A DNA stretch of 64,000 bases from Marmoricola sp. URHB0036 (lineage in GTDB: Bacteria > Actinomycetota > Actinomycetes > Propionibacteriales > Nocardioidaceae): assembly GCF_000426045.1 (NCBI RefSeq), contig NZ_AUEP01000012.1:77501-141500 (forward strand). The letters are read 5' to 3'. This document shows positions 1-13,239 of this stretch, in pieces. The translations under genes were made by a program, and so were the position numbers. The number at the start of each line of letters is the position of its first letter. The first letter of the stretch is position 1. The notes beneath the pieces were generated by a model, which searched no databases, was not told the origin of the DNA, and was given only the letters and a program-made list of their open reading frames with translations.

Positions 1-1035
1 ACCGGCCTCGCGCAGGGCCGCCGTCAGCGTCTCGGTGCGGAGCTCGTGCAGGTCACCGGTGCCGAACAGCGCTGCCGCCGCGGCCTTGGCGTGCTCGGTC
101 TCCTCGGCGCCGTGGACCACGGTGGTCACGGCGTCGGCCAGCGCCTTCTGGCCGGCACGCAGGAACGGCTTCTCCCGGGTCTGCTCCTCGAGGTCCTCGA
201 TCTCCTCGCGGCTCAGGAAGGTGAAGATGCGCAGCATCTCCCCCACCTTGTCGTCCTCGACGTTGAGCCAGAACTGGTGGAAGGCGTACGGCGACATCAT
301 CCCGGGGTCGAGCCAGAGCGCCCCGCCTTCGGTCTTGCCGTACTTGGTGCCGTCGGCCCGGGTCACGAGGGGCGTCGCGAAGGCGTGTGCCTTGCCACCG
401 TCGGAGCGCCGGATCAGCTCGACCCCGCCGGTGAGGTTGCCCCACTGGTCGGAGCCACCGAACTGCAGCGTCACGCCGTGGTCGCGGTAGAGGTTCAGGA
501 AGTCCATCGACTGCAACAAGATGTAGCTGAACTCGGTGTAGCTGATGCCGTCCTCGAGCCGGCTGCGCACCACGTCGCGGGCCAGCATCCGGTTGACCGG
601 GAAGTGCTTGCCGATGTCGCGCAGGAAGTCGATGGTCGACAGGCTCGCCGTCCAGTCGTAGTTGTTGACCATCGTGGCCGCGTTGGGTCCGTCGAAGTCG
701 AGGAAGGGCTCGATCTGCTGGCGGACCTTCTCGACCCACTCCTTGACCGTGTCGAGCGAGTTCAGCGTGCGCTCCCCCGAGTCACGGGGGTCACCGATCA
801 TGCCGGTGGCGCCTCCGACCAGGGCGTACGGCGTGTGACCGGCCAGCTGCAACCGCTTAGCGGTGAGGATCTGCACCAGGTTGCCCATGTGCAGGCTGGG
901 CGCCGTCGGGTCGAAGCCGACGTAGAACCGGACGCTGCCTTCCGCGAAGGCCGCTCGCAGGGCGTCGAGGTCGGTCGAGTGGGCGATCAGCCCGCGCCAC
1001 TCCAGGTCGTCGAGCAGGGTGGGATCGGTGCTCAC
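1..1035 (-). CDS. tyrS: Tyrosyl-tRNA synthetase, C-terminus cut off by the window edge
   Basis: Class I aminoacyl-tRNA synthetase that charges tRNA-Tyr in the cytoplasm. The first 345 codons lie in the window. The HIGH-type motif is HMGN (residues 49-52), the tyrosine/ATP pocket contains GSDQWGN (194-200) and the KMSKS-type loop is KYGKT (231-235). The anticodon-binding and S4 RNA-binding parts lie left of the window. The GTG at 1033-1035 gives the N-terminus MSTDPTLLDD, normal for the family. The upstream neighbour is a divergent secreted phosphodiesterase, so tyrS is probably transcribed from its own promoter between 1036 and 1150. Identification is secure; only the missing end is unknown. 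Confidence 0.96.
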   Translation of the reverse strand, partial: MSTDPTLLDDLEWRGLIAHSTDLDALRAAFAEGSVRFYVGFDPTAPSLHMGNLVQILTAKRLQLAGHTPYALVGGATGMIGDPRDSGERTLNSLDTVKEWVEKVRQQIEPFLDFDGPNAATMVNNYDWTASLSTIDFLRDIGKHFPVNRMLARDVVRSRLEDGISYTEFSYILLQSMDFLNLYRDHGVTLQFGGSDQWGNLTGGVELIRRSDGGKAHAFATPLVTRADGTKYGKTEGGALWLDPGMMSPYAFHQFWLNVEDDKVGEMLRIFTFLSREEIEDLEEQTREKPFLRAGQKALADAVTTVVHGAEETEHAKAAAAALFGTGDLHELRTETLTAALREAG

Positions 1036-1114
1036 GGGGCCAGCCTGCCATGGTCGCGTCGACGGCCGGGTGAGCGGTCTCGGCGAAAGCACCGCGGAGG
1101 GGCGGGATTGTTTC

Positions 1115-1120
1115 TACACT
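1115..1120 (+). promoter_or_regulatory. Possible -10 element for the glycerophosphodiesterase gene
   Basis: TACACT sits in a short AT-richer stretch 30 bases before the ATG at 1151. Its composition and distance suit an actinobacterial -10 box. No good -35 is visible, so this is a weak call. Confidence 0.3.
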
Positions 1121-1150
1121 TTTGTCACATTTCGATTGGACTCCCCCGCC

Positions 1151-2206
1151 ATGAACCCGCTCTCCCGCTCCGGCTCGCGCGCGCTCGCGCTGGTGCTGGT
1201 CTGCATCGCCACGCTCGCGGTGACGCTTGGCACGGCGGTGCCCGCGGAGGCGGCGCGACTGAACCTGCACCGCGGCAGCCACGGCGCCCAGGTGCACCTG
1301 CTCGAGACGCGACTGCACCGCCTGGGGCTGCTGACGGCCTCGGCGGTCGACCGTCAGTACCGCGCGGCCACGGTCAACTCGGTCAAGCACTTCCAGCGCA
1401 ACCACCACCTGCGCGCCAACGGCCGGGTCAACCAGCGGGTGTGGAACCTCGTCGCCCGCGCTGTACAGGCGAAGGCGGCCCGACCGAAGCCGTTGCCTCC
1501 CCCGACCGGGCCTGCGCCCGCGATCGTCGGCCACCGCGGAGCGGTCACGCCGGACACCCCGGAGAACACCCTTGCCTCGATGCATCGCGGCGCGGCGTAC
1601 GCGGCCGTGCTGGAGTTCGACCTGCGGGTGACTGCGGACCACCAGATCGTGCTGATGCACGACGTCACGCTCGACCGGACCACGAACTGCACCGGCCGGG
1701 TCATCGACTGGACGCTGTCGAACCTGCGGGCGCAGTGCCACGTGGGCAGCCAGCCGATCCCGACCTTCGACGAGGTGGCGGCGTACGCCGAGACGACCAC
1801 CCTCAAGATCGCCCCCGAGATCAAGAACGCCGACATCAGCGACGCCGACCTCGGTCAGGTGTTCGACATCATCGACGCGCACGGGCTCCAGGGACGCACG
1901 ATCATGCAGTCGTTCGAGGCGCCGGTGCTGCAACGGATCCATGCACAGCGACCCGACCTCCGGCTGATGCTGGTCTCGACCCAACCGGTGACCGTCGCAG
2001 CCGCCCGCGCTGCTTACGCAACGACGGTGGCGATCCGGTTGGAGAACCTGACGGCTGCGCAGGTCGCGACGTACAAGCAGAACGCGATCAAGGTGTGGAC
2101 GTTCACCGCCATCGACAACCCGACGCTGGACCAGGCGCACCGGATCCACGCGGACGCCGTGATCACCGACATCCCCGGCCAGGCCAAGGCGCACTACGAC
2201 GGCTAG
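1151..2206 (+). CDS. Secreted glycerophosphodiester phosphodiesterase with peptidoglycan-binding domain
   Basis: 351 residues. A signal peptide (about 1-35, ending near AEA) is followed by a peptidoglycan_binding_1-type helical repeat (about 40-102) and a proline-rich linker (112-122). A GDPD TIM-barrel completes it: GHRG (127-130), the ENT acidic motif (138-140), LEFD (154-157) and the catalytic HD (170-171). The family hydrolyses glycerophosphodiesters to glycerol-3-phosphate and an alcohol. The export signal and wall-binding module suggest action on wall teichoic acid-like polymers or lipid head groups outside the membrane (inference). The ATG at 1151 is chosen because it opens directly into the signal peptide; longer in-frame starts do not. 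It is a single gene, divergent from tyrS and followed by repeat element R2 copy A. Confidence 0.9.
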   Translation: MNPLSRSGSRALALVLVCIATLAVTLGTAVPAEAARLNLHRGSHGAQVHLLETRLHRLGLLTASAVDRQYRAATVNSVKHFQRNHHLRANGRVNQRVWNLVARAVQAKAARPKPLPPPTGPAPAIVGHRGAVTPDTPENTLASMHRGAAYAAVLEFDLRVTADHQIVLMHDVTLDRTTNCTGRVIDWTLSNLRAQCHVGSQPIPTFDEVAAYAETTTLKIAPEIKNADISDADLGQVFDIIDAHGLQGRTIMQSFEAPVLQRIHAQRPDLRLMLVSTQPVTVAAARAAYATTVAIRLENLTAAQVATYKQNAIKVWTFTAIDNPTLDQAHRIHADAVITDIPGQAKAHYDG

Positions 2207-2207
2207 G

Positions 2208-2365
2208 GCGGTTCTCTCAATCCCCGTCCGTCGCGAGCGTCGTCCCACGGAGTGCATCGCAAGGCGGACGAGGGAGCCGTGGCGGAGCCACCGGCGACTG
2301 AGGACAACGCCGCGAGGTGCCCGTGGGGCGGCGCGCAGCAGGACATGGGGTTGAGAGAGACGCCC
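2208..2365 (+). repeat. R2 structured repeat element, copy A
   Basis: About 155 bp between two convergent genes. The ends are inverted repeats: TCTCTCAATCCCC at 2214-2226 pairs with GGGGTTGAGAGA at 2347-2358, with a T-G wobble or bulge. Inside is the core shared with copies B and C, containing a hairpin GTGGC-GGA-GCCAC (2279-2291) and the block AAGGCGGACGAGGGAGCCG (2261-2279). A middle stem can form between GCATCGC (2254-2260) and GCGAGGTGC (2312-2320), and a side hairpin GCCC-GTG-GGGC at 2319-2329. No plausible gene lies within it. In this position it could also act as a bidirectional terminator. Confidence 0.75.
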
Positions 2366-4393
<2,028 letters not shown>

Positions 4394-4399
4394 GCGTGT

Positions 4400-5899
<1,500 letters not shown>

Positions 5900-5918
5900 G
5901 GGAAGTCTGCGGACCTGG

Positions 5919-6449
5919 TCAGTCGAGCTCGCGACCGGCCAGGCCCACGAGTCGTCGTACGACGCCCTCGCCGCCGGCCGGGTCCCGCGAGATCACCACC
6001 ACGGTGTCGTCGCCGGCGATGGTGCCGAGCACGTCGCCGAGCTCGGCCTTGTCCAGCGCCGAGGCCAGGAAGTTGGCCGCCCCCGGCGGAGTGCGGAGCA
6101 CGACGAGGTTGGCACTCGACTCGGCCGAGACGAGCAGCTCCTCGCACAACCGGGCCAGCCGGCTCTCGCTGGCGGCGGTCTCGCGGGGTGCCACCGCGGT
6201 CCGGTCGCCGCCCTCCGCCGGCACGGCGTACACCAGCGCGCCGGAGGCCGACCGCACCTTCACGGCGTCGAGCTCGACGAGGTCGCGGCTCAGCGTCGCC
6301 TGGGTGACCACGACGCCGTTGTCGGCGAGCAGCTCGCCGAGCTCACCCTGGGAGCGGACCTCGCCGCGCGTCAGCAGGTCGATCTCGAGCTGCTGGCGGG
6401 CGTTCTTGGTGGGCGGGATGTGGGCGTGGCCCGAGGTGTTCAGTGTCAT
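5919..6449 (-). CDS. argR: Arginine repressor
   Basis: 176 residues. The N-terminal winged helix (about 15-80) has TQATLSRDL (49-57) as its recognition region. The C-terminal hexamerisation and arginine-binding domain has [15 protein letters not shown] (133-147), where paired aspartates bind arginine in known ArgR proteins. With arginine bound it is expected to repress this operon from the region upstream of argC. The ATG at 6447-6449 overlaps the argF stop codon (ATGA), so the two are translationally coupled. The start is fixed by that overlap; longer forms would lie inside argF. Confidence 0.95.
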   Translation of the reverse strand: MTLNTSGHAHIPPTKNARQQLEIDLLTRGEVRSQGELGELLADNGVVVTQATLSRDLVELDAVKVRSASGALVYAVPAEGGDRTAVAPRETAASESRLARLCEELLVSAESSANLVVLRTPPGAANFLASALDKAELGDVLGTIAGDDTVVVISRDPAGGEGVVRRLVGLAGRELD

Positions 6450-7375
6450 GACGGACCTCCGGACAGCAGCCAGACGAGGACGGCCTTCTGCACGTGACGA
6501 CGGTTCTCGGCCTCGTCCCAGACCACGCTGCGTGGCCCCTCGAGAACCTCGGCGGTGATCTCCTTGCCGCGGTAGGCCGGGAGGCAGTGCATCGCGATCG
6601 CATCGGAGGCGGCATGGGCCAGCAGCGCGTCGTTCAGCTGCCAGGGCGCGAACGCCTGCGCCCGGGCCTCGGCCTCGGCCTCGCGGCCCATCGAGATCCA
6701 GGTGTCGGTGACCACCACGTCGGCGCCGCTGACCGCCTCGACCGGGTCGGCCTCGAAGCCGGCCGAGCCATCGGTGAGCCTGGCGAGCTCCTGGGCGCGG
6801 GCGAGGACGTCCGGGTCCGGGTGGTAGTCGGCCGGTCCGCTCACGCGCACGTGCATCCCGGCGGTGACACCGGCGAGCAGCAGGCTGTGCCCCATGTTGC
6901 AGGCCGGGTCGCCGACGAAGGCGAGGGTCTGGCCGGCGAGGGTGCCGCGGTGCTCGCGGATGGTGAGCAGGTCGGCCAGGGCCTGGCAGGGGTGGAACTG
7001 GTCGGTGAGCGCGTTGACGACGGGTACGCCGGCGTACGCCGCCATCTCCGCGAGCCGGGACTGCTCGTGGGTGCGCCACACGACGGCCGAGGCCTGTCGG
7101 CCCAGCACGCGGGCGGTGTCGGCGATCGACTCGCGCACGCCGACCTGCGCCAGCGACCCGTCGATGATCATCGGGAAGCCACCGAGCTCGGCGATGCCGG
7201 AGGCGAAGGAGGCCTGGGTGCGCAGCGTGGGCTTGTCGAAGAGCACCGCCACCGTGCGGGGGCCGGCGAGCGGGCGCTCGTCGTACGGGCTGGCCTTGAG
7301 CTTCAGGGCCAGCTCGAGCACGCCCGCCTGCTGCTCCGGGGACAGGTCGTCGTCGCGCAGGAAGTGGCGCGTCAT
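6446..7375 (-). CDS. argF: Ornithine carbamoyltransferase
   Basis: 309 residues. Converts ornithine and carbamoyl phosphate to citrulline. The ornithine-binding motifs are standard: HPCQ (128-131), DTWISMG (224-230) and HCLP (263-266). The carbamoyl-phosphate loop, classically STRTR, reads PTLRTQ here (49-54, inside [12 protein letters not shown]). I recall a similar variant in other actinobacterial ArgF proteins, so it is probably functional. It overlaps argD by 4 bp at the start and argR by 4 bp at the end. N-acetyl- or N-succinylornithine transcarbamylase is less likely because argD, argJ and argB here make a normal ornithine route. Confidence 0.94.
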   Translation of the reverse strand: MTRHFLRDDDLSPEQQAGVLELALKLKASPYDERPLAGPRTVAVLFDKPTLRTQASFASGIAELGGFPMIIDGSLAQVGVRESIADTARVLGRQASAVVWRTHEQSRLAEMAAYAGVPVVNALTDQFHPCQALADLLTIREHRGTLAGQTLAFVGDPACNMGHSLLLAGVTAGMHVRVSGPADYHPDPDVLARAQELARLTDGSAGFEADPVEAVSGADVVVTDTWISMGREAEAEARAQAFAPWQLNDALLAHAASDAIAMHCLPAYRGKEITAEVLEGPRSVVWDEAENRRHVQKAVLVWLLSGGPS

Positions 7376-8601
7376 GTCCGCGTCCGGTACGCCGCGTCGA
7401 GGATGCCCGGCCAGGCGTCGAGGAACGAGTCGGCCTGGTCGGCGGTGAGGATCAGCGGCGGCGCGAGCCGGACCCGCTCGGGCGTCGGGTTGTTCACGAT
7501 GAACCCGGCCTCGAGAGCGGCGGCGAACACCTCGGCCGAGGCCGCCTCGGTCAGGTCGAGGCCGATGAGCATGCCGGAGCCGCGCACCTCGGTGACCCGG
7601 TCGTCGGCGGCGAGACCCTCGCGCAAGCGCCTACCGACCTCGATCACGTGCTCGAGCAGTCCCTCCTTCTCGATCGTGTCGAGCACGGCCAGGGCCGCCG
7701 CGGCCGCGACCGGGTTGCCACCGAAGGTGGTGCCGTGGTTGCCCGGCTGGAGGAGGTCGGCCGCGTCACCGGTGGCCAGGCAGGCGCCGATCGGGAAGCC
7801 GCCGGCGAGACCCTTGGCGACGGTCACGATGTCGGCCGGCGCGTCCATCGGGTCGGCGACGTCGGCGTTCTGGTGGGCGAACCAGGCACCGGTGCGGCCG
7901 ACGCCGGTCTGGATCTCGTCGAGCCAGAGCAGCGCGCCCTGCTTGCTGGTGATCTCGCGTGCCCGGGCGAGGTAGTCGTGTGGTGGCGCGACCACGCCGG
8001 CCTCGCCCTGCAGCGGCTCGAGCACGACGGCGGCGGTCTCGTCGGTGACGGCCGCGGCGAGTGCGTCGGCGTCGCCGTACGGCACGAAGGTCACGCCCCC
8101 CGGCAGCGGCTCGAACGGCTCGCGGTAGGCCGCCTTGGCCGTCAGGGCCAGCGCACCCATGGTGCGGCCGTGGAAGGCTCCCTCGGTCGCGACGACGTGG
8201 GTGCGTCCGGTGCGTCGGGTGAGCTTGAGAGCTGCCTCGTTGGCCTCGGCGCCCGAGTTGGCGAAAAACACCTTGCCGGGTGGTCTCGACTGATGGCTCG
8301 CTGCGCTCGCTGCTCGACCACCTAGCAACAGGTCCAGCAGTCGCTCGGCGAGGCTCACCTGCGGGTCGGTGGCGAAGAAGTTCGAGACGTGCCCGAGCGT
8401 CTGCATCTGTTCGGTGACCGCGCCGACCAGGGCCGGGTGGGCATGACCGAGCGAGTTGACCGCGATGCCGCCGAGGAGGTCGAGGTAGCGGGCGCCGGCG
8501 TCGTCCCAGACGTAGGGCCCCTCCCCACGGGTGAGCACCAGCTTGGGCGGTCCGAAGGTGTTCATCATCGACTCGGCGTAGCGAGCCTGGACGTCGCTCA
8601 T
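7372..8601 (-). CDS. argD: Acetylornithine aminotransferase carrying an in-frame R1 insertion
   Basis: 409 residues. PLP enzyme converting N-acetylglutamate semialdehyde to N-acetylornithine; in many bacteria it also serves lysine synthesis. GAEAN (117-121), [11 protein letters not shown] (228-238) and the PLP lysine K263 in [11 protein letters not shown] are all intact. Residues 94-108 ([15 protein letters not shown]) are encoded exactly by a 45-bp copy of repeat R1. They fall in the surface turn just before the strand leading to [10 protein letters not shown], where other ArgD proteins have a short loop. The reading frame is preserved, so the enzyme is probably active. It overlaps argB and argF by 4 bp each. 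Confidence 0.96.
   Translation of the reverse strand: MSDVQARYAESMMNTFGPPKLVLTRGEGPYVWDDAGARYLDLLGGIAVNSLGHAHPALVGAVTEQMQTLGHVSNFFATDPQVSLAERLLDLLLGGRAASAASHQSRPPGKVFFANSGAEANEAALKLTRRTGRTHVVATEGAFHGRTMGALALTAKAAYREPFEPLPGGVTFVPYGDADALAAAVTDETAAVVLEPLQGEAGVVAPPHDYLARAREITSKQGALLWLDEIQTGVGRTGAWFAHQNADVADPMDAPADIVTVAKGLAGGFPIGACLATGDAADLLQPGNHGTTFGGNPVAAAAALAVLDTIEKEGLLEHVIEVGRRLREGLAADDRVTEVRGSGMLIGLDLTEAASAEVFAAALEAGFIVNNPTPERVRLAPPLILTADQADSFLDAWPGILDAAYRTRT
8279..8323. repeat. R1 palindromic repeat, copy 2, inserted inside argD
   Basis: 45 bp. Inverted ends (GGTGGTCGA and TCGAGACCACC on the minus strand) flank tandem AGCGAGCGC/AGCGAGC. It is nearly identical to the intergenic copies at 5857 and 10743 and encodes 15 in-frame residues of argD. 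Because the length is a multiple of three and this frame has no stop codon, the host gene stays open. Confidence 0.9.
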
Positions 8602-9569
8602 GACTTCGACTCCTTCAGCTCACCGCTGGCGTAGGCCTTGCGTAGCTTGGTCTCGACACCGGGCAGCACCTGGGTGCCGACGCCCTCCTTGGTGAACAGC
8701 TCGAGGAGCACGGCGTGCGGCTCGCGGCCGTCGACGACGGTGGCCCGGGGTACGCCGCCGGTGACCGCGTCGTAGCAGGCCTGCATCTTCGGGACCATGC
8801 CGCTGTCGAGGCTCGGCATCAGCTCGTGCAGGCTCTCCGGGCTGATCTCCTGGATCACGTCGTCGCTGTCGGGCCAGTCGCGGTAGAGGCCCTCCACGTC
8901 GGTGAGCACCATCAGCTTCTCCGCACCCAGCGCGATGGCGAGGGCGGCGGCCGCGGTGTCGGCGTTGACGTTGTGCACGATCCCGTTCGTGTCGGGGGCC
9001 ACGCTCGAGATCACCGGGATGCGTCCGGCCTCGACCAGGTCCTCCACGGCCTCCGGCCGGACCTCGGCCACCTCGCCGACGAGGCCGAGGTCGACCTCCT
9101 CGCCGTCGATGACGGTGTTGGTGGCCTTGGCGGTGAACAGGCCGGCGTCCTCACCGGACAGGCCGACGGCGATGTGCCCGTGCTGGTTGATCAAGCCGAC
9201 CAGCTCGCGCTGCACCTGGCCGACCAGCACCATGCGGACGACGTCCATGGCCTCGGGCGTGGTGACGCGCAGGCCACCCTTGAACTCCGACTCGATGCCG
9301 AGCTTGTCGAGCATCTTGGAGATCTGGGGTCCGCCGCCGTGCACGACCACGGGCTTGAAGCCGGCGTAGCGGAGGAAGGCGATGTCCTCGGCGAAGGCCT
9401 TCTTCAGGGTGTCGTCGATCATCGCGTTGCCGCCGTACTTCACCACGACCGTCTGGCCGTGGTACTTGATCAGCCAAGGCAGCGCTCCGGCGAGGGTCTC
9501 GGCCGGGTGGATCGAGTACGGCTTGGTGTTGTCGGCGCTCTGGTCGTCGCTCATCTGGGGTGAGGTCAT
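8598..9569 (-). CDS. argB: Acetylglutamate kinase
   Basis: 323 residues. Phosphorylates N-acetylglutamate, usually the arginine-feedback step. The amino-acid kinase fold shows KYGGNAM (44-50), VVHGGGPQI (75-83), [12 protein letters not shown] (210-221) and the C-terminal [11 protein letters not shown] of arginine-sensitive hexameric enzymes. The ATG at 9567-9569 overlaps the argJ stop (ATGA); a second in-frame ATG (MSDDQ) five codons downstream is an alternative start. Its stop overlaps the argD start by 4 bp. Confidence 0.96.
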   Translation of the reverse strand: MTSPQMSDDQSADNTKPYSIHPAETLAGALPWLIKYHGQTVVVKYGGNAMIDDTLKKAFAEDIAFLRYAGFKPVVVHGGGPQISKMLDKLGIESEFKGGLRVTTPEAMDVVRMVLVGQVQRELVGLINQHGHIAVGLSGEDAGLFTAKATNTVIDGEEVDLGLVGEVAEVRPEAVEDLVEAGRIPVISSVAPDTNGIVHNVNADTAAAALAIALGAEKLMVLTDVEGLYRDWPDSDDVIQEISPESLHELMPSLDSGMVPKMQACYDAVTGGVPRATVVDGREPHAVLLELFTKEGVGTQVLPGVETKLRKAYASGELKESKS

Positions 9570-10717
9570 GAGCTGTAGGCGCTGTTCTCGTGGACGTAGG
9601 CGTGGGTCAGGTCGTTGGTCCAGATCGTGGCGCGCTCGGACCCGGACTTGAGGTCGATGGTCACGCTGACCTCGCGCTCGGAGAGGTCGACCTTGGCCGG
9701 GTCCTCGGCAGGCGTGGAGGCCTTGCACACCCAGACGCCGTTCATCGCGACGTCGAGGTCGGCCGGGTCGAAGGCCGCCTTCGTCGTACCGATGCTGGCC
9801 AGGACGCGCCCCCAGTTGGGGTCCTTGCCGAAGACCGCGGCCTTGAACAGGTTGCTGCGCGCGACACTGCGGCCGACCTCAATCGCCTCGGCCTCGGTGG
9901 CCGCGTGCAGCACGGTGATGGCGATCTCGTGGTCGGCGCCCTCGGCGTCCTTGAGCAGCTGCATGGTCAGGTCGGTGCAGGCCTGGGTGAGCGCCTCGGC
10001 GAAGTCGGCCAGGCTCGGCGTCACCCCGCTGGCACCGCTGGCCATCAGCGTGACGGTGTCGTTGGTCGACATGCAGCCGTCGGAGTCGAGCCGGTCGAAG
10101 CTGGCAGCCGTCGCAGCGCGGAGGGCGGTGTCGAGGTCGGCCGCGGGCACGGCGGCGTCGGTGGTGAGTACGACGAGCATGGTCGCCAGCTGGGGAGCGA
10201 GCATCCCGGCTCCCTTGGCCATCCCGCCGATCGACCAACCGTTGCCCTCGACGACAACCTGCTTGCTCACCGAGTCGGTCGTCATGATCGCCTCGGCCGC
10301 GGCCGTGCCGCCCTGGTCGCTGAGCGAGCCGACACAGCCGTCGACGCCCTTGATGAGGTTCTCGCGCGGGTTGGACAGACCGATCAGTCCGGTCGAGCAG
10401 ACGACCACGTCGCCCGCCCCGATGCCCAGGCCGTTGGCCACCTGCTCGGCGACGGCGTGGGTGGTCTGGAAGCCCTCGGCGCCGGTGTAGCAGTTGGCGC
10501 CACCGGAGTTGAGCACGACCGCGCGGACGATGCCGTCCTTGACCACCTCCTCGCTCCACAGGATCGGGTTGGCCTTGCAGCGGTTGGCGGTGAAGACCGT
10601 GGCGGAGTGGTGCTGGGGTCCGTTGTTGACGACCAGGGCGACGTCCTTGCCGCCACTGGTCTTCAGGCCCGCTTCGACGCCGGCAGCGGTGAAGCCGGCT
10701 GGGTGGGTGACGCTCAT
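9566..10717 (-). CDS. argJ: Bifunctional ornithine acetyltransferase / N-acetylglutamate synthase
   Basis: 383 residues. Transfers acetyl from N-acetylornithine to glutamate, making arginine synthesis cyclic. The self-cleavage site that separates the alpha and beta chains is visible in [12 protein letters not shown] (171-182): cleavage is expected between A178 and T179, and T179 becomes the N-terminal nucleophile. [13 protein letters not shown] (70-82) matches the conserved alpha-chain motif. The ATG at 10715-10717 is chosen because upstream in-frame codons run through repeat R1. It overlaps argB by 4 bp. Confidence 0.96.
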   Translation of the reverse strand: MSVTHPAGFTAAGVEAGLKTSGGKDVALVVNNGPQHHSATVFTANRCKANPILWSEEVVKDGIVRAVVLNSGGANCYTGAEGFQTTHAVAEQVANGLGIGAGDVVVCSTGLIGLSNPRENLIKGVDGCVGSLSDQGGTAAAEAIMTTDSVSKQVVVEGNGWSIGGMAKGAGMLAPQLATMLVVLTTDAAVPAADLDTALRAATAASFDRLDSDGCMSTNDTVTLMASGASGVTPSLADFAEALTQACTDLTMQLLKDAEGADHEIAITVLHAATEAEAIEVGRSVARSNLFKAAVFGKDPNWGRVLASIGTTKAAFDPADLDVAMNGVWVCKASTPAEDPAKVDLSEREVSVTIDLKSGSERATIWTNDLTHAYVHENSAYSS

Positions 10718-10742
10718 GAGTTCTTGTGCTCCTGGTTCGGGG

Positions 10743-10776
10743 GGTGGTCTCGACTGATCGCTCGCTGCTCGACCAC

Positions 10777-10778
<2 letters not shown>
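10743..10778. repeat. R1 palindromic repeat, copy 3 (short), upstream of argJ
   Basis: 36 bp: the same GGTGGTCGAGCAGCGAGCGA...TCGAGACCACC element, missing one AGCGAGC unit relative to copies 1 and 2. Its minus-strand left edge (TAGGTGG) supplies the TAG stop codon of the ACT-domain gene. It fills most of the 59-bp gap before argJ. Confidence 0.85.
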
Positions 10779-12430
<1,652 letters not shown>

Positions 12431-12452
12431 TTGGACGGAGGGAGGGCCGATC

Positions 12453-13232
12453 GTGGCGGACAGGTGGTCGGACGGCAACGCCTACGAGCACTTCATCGGC
12501 AGGTGGAGCCGTCAGGTGGCGCCCCGGTTCGTCCGCTGGCTCGACCTCCCGCCCGGGCTGCGTTGGCTGGACCTCGGCTGCGGCACCGGCGCGTTGACCG
12601 AGGCGGTGCTCGACGGCGCTGCCCCGACGGCAGTGCTCGGCATGGACCCGAGTGCGGGATTCGTCGAGGCGGCGCGGCGACGGCTCGACGGCGCACCGGT
12701 GGAGTTCCGGGTCGGCACCGCCGAGGACGCCCCGCCCGCGGTCGCCGACGTCGTGGTCTCCGGCCTGATGCTCAACTTCACACCCGATCCGGCTGCGGCC
12801 GTCGCTGCGATGGTCGCCGCTGCACCGGCAGGCACCGTGGCGGCGTACGTCTGGGACTACGCCGGACGGATGCAGCTGTTGCGCACGTTCTGGGACGTGG
12901 CCTGCTCGATCGACGTGACGGCCATCGATCTCGACGAGGCCCAGCGGTTCCCGCTGTGCGAGCCCTCGGCACTGACCGAGCTGTGGGAACGATCGGGGCT
13001 CACCGACGTAGGCACGTCGAGCATCGAGGTCGACACGGTGTTCGCGGACTTCGAGGACCTGTGGACGCCGTTCCTCGGCGGCACCGGCTCCGCCCCGGCG
13101 TACGTCGCGACCCTCGACGCCCCCGCAAGGGACCGACTGCGCCAGGGCATGCAACGGATGGTGCACACCGAACCGGACGGCTCCATCCGGATGCACGCCC
13201 GGGCGTGGGCCGTGCGCGGCCGGGTGGCCTGA
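12453..13232 (+). CDS. SAM-dependent class I methyltransferase
   Basis: 259 residues. Rossmann-fold methyltransferase with motif I WLDLGCGTGALTEAV (about 34-48), the acidic residue after strand 2 in GMDPS, and the post-motif region VVVSGLMLNFTPDP. The NAYEHFIGRWSR segment at residues 9-20 is typical of a methyltransferase type 11/25 subgroup of unknown substrate. The GTG at 12453 is chosen for the preceding GGAGGG (12438-12443); the longer ATG-initiated frame begins inside repeat R2 and is unlikely. It is a single gene, convergent with pheT. Substrate unknown. Confidence 0.82.
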   Translation: MADRWSDGNAYEHFIGRWSRQVAPRFVRWLDLPPGLRWLDLGCGTGALTEAVLDGAAPTAVLGMDPSAGFVEAARRRLDGAPVEFRVGTAEDAPPAVADVVVSGLMLNFTPDPAAAVAAMVAAAPAGTVAAYVWDYAGRMQLLRTFWDVACSIDVTAIDLDEAQRFPLCEPSALTELWERSGLTDVGTSSIEVDTVFADFEDLWTPFLGGTGSAPAYVATLDAPARDRLRQGMQRMVHTEPDGSIRMHARAWAVRGRVA

Positions 13233-13239
13233 GCCGGAC

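Noticed and set aside
1123-1129. TGTCACA before the glycerophosphodiesterase gene as an ECF41 promoter
   Set aside because: No CGTC-like -10 at the right distance, and the gene is not a typical ECF41 target.
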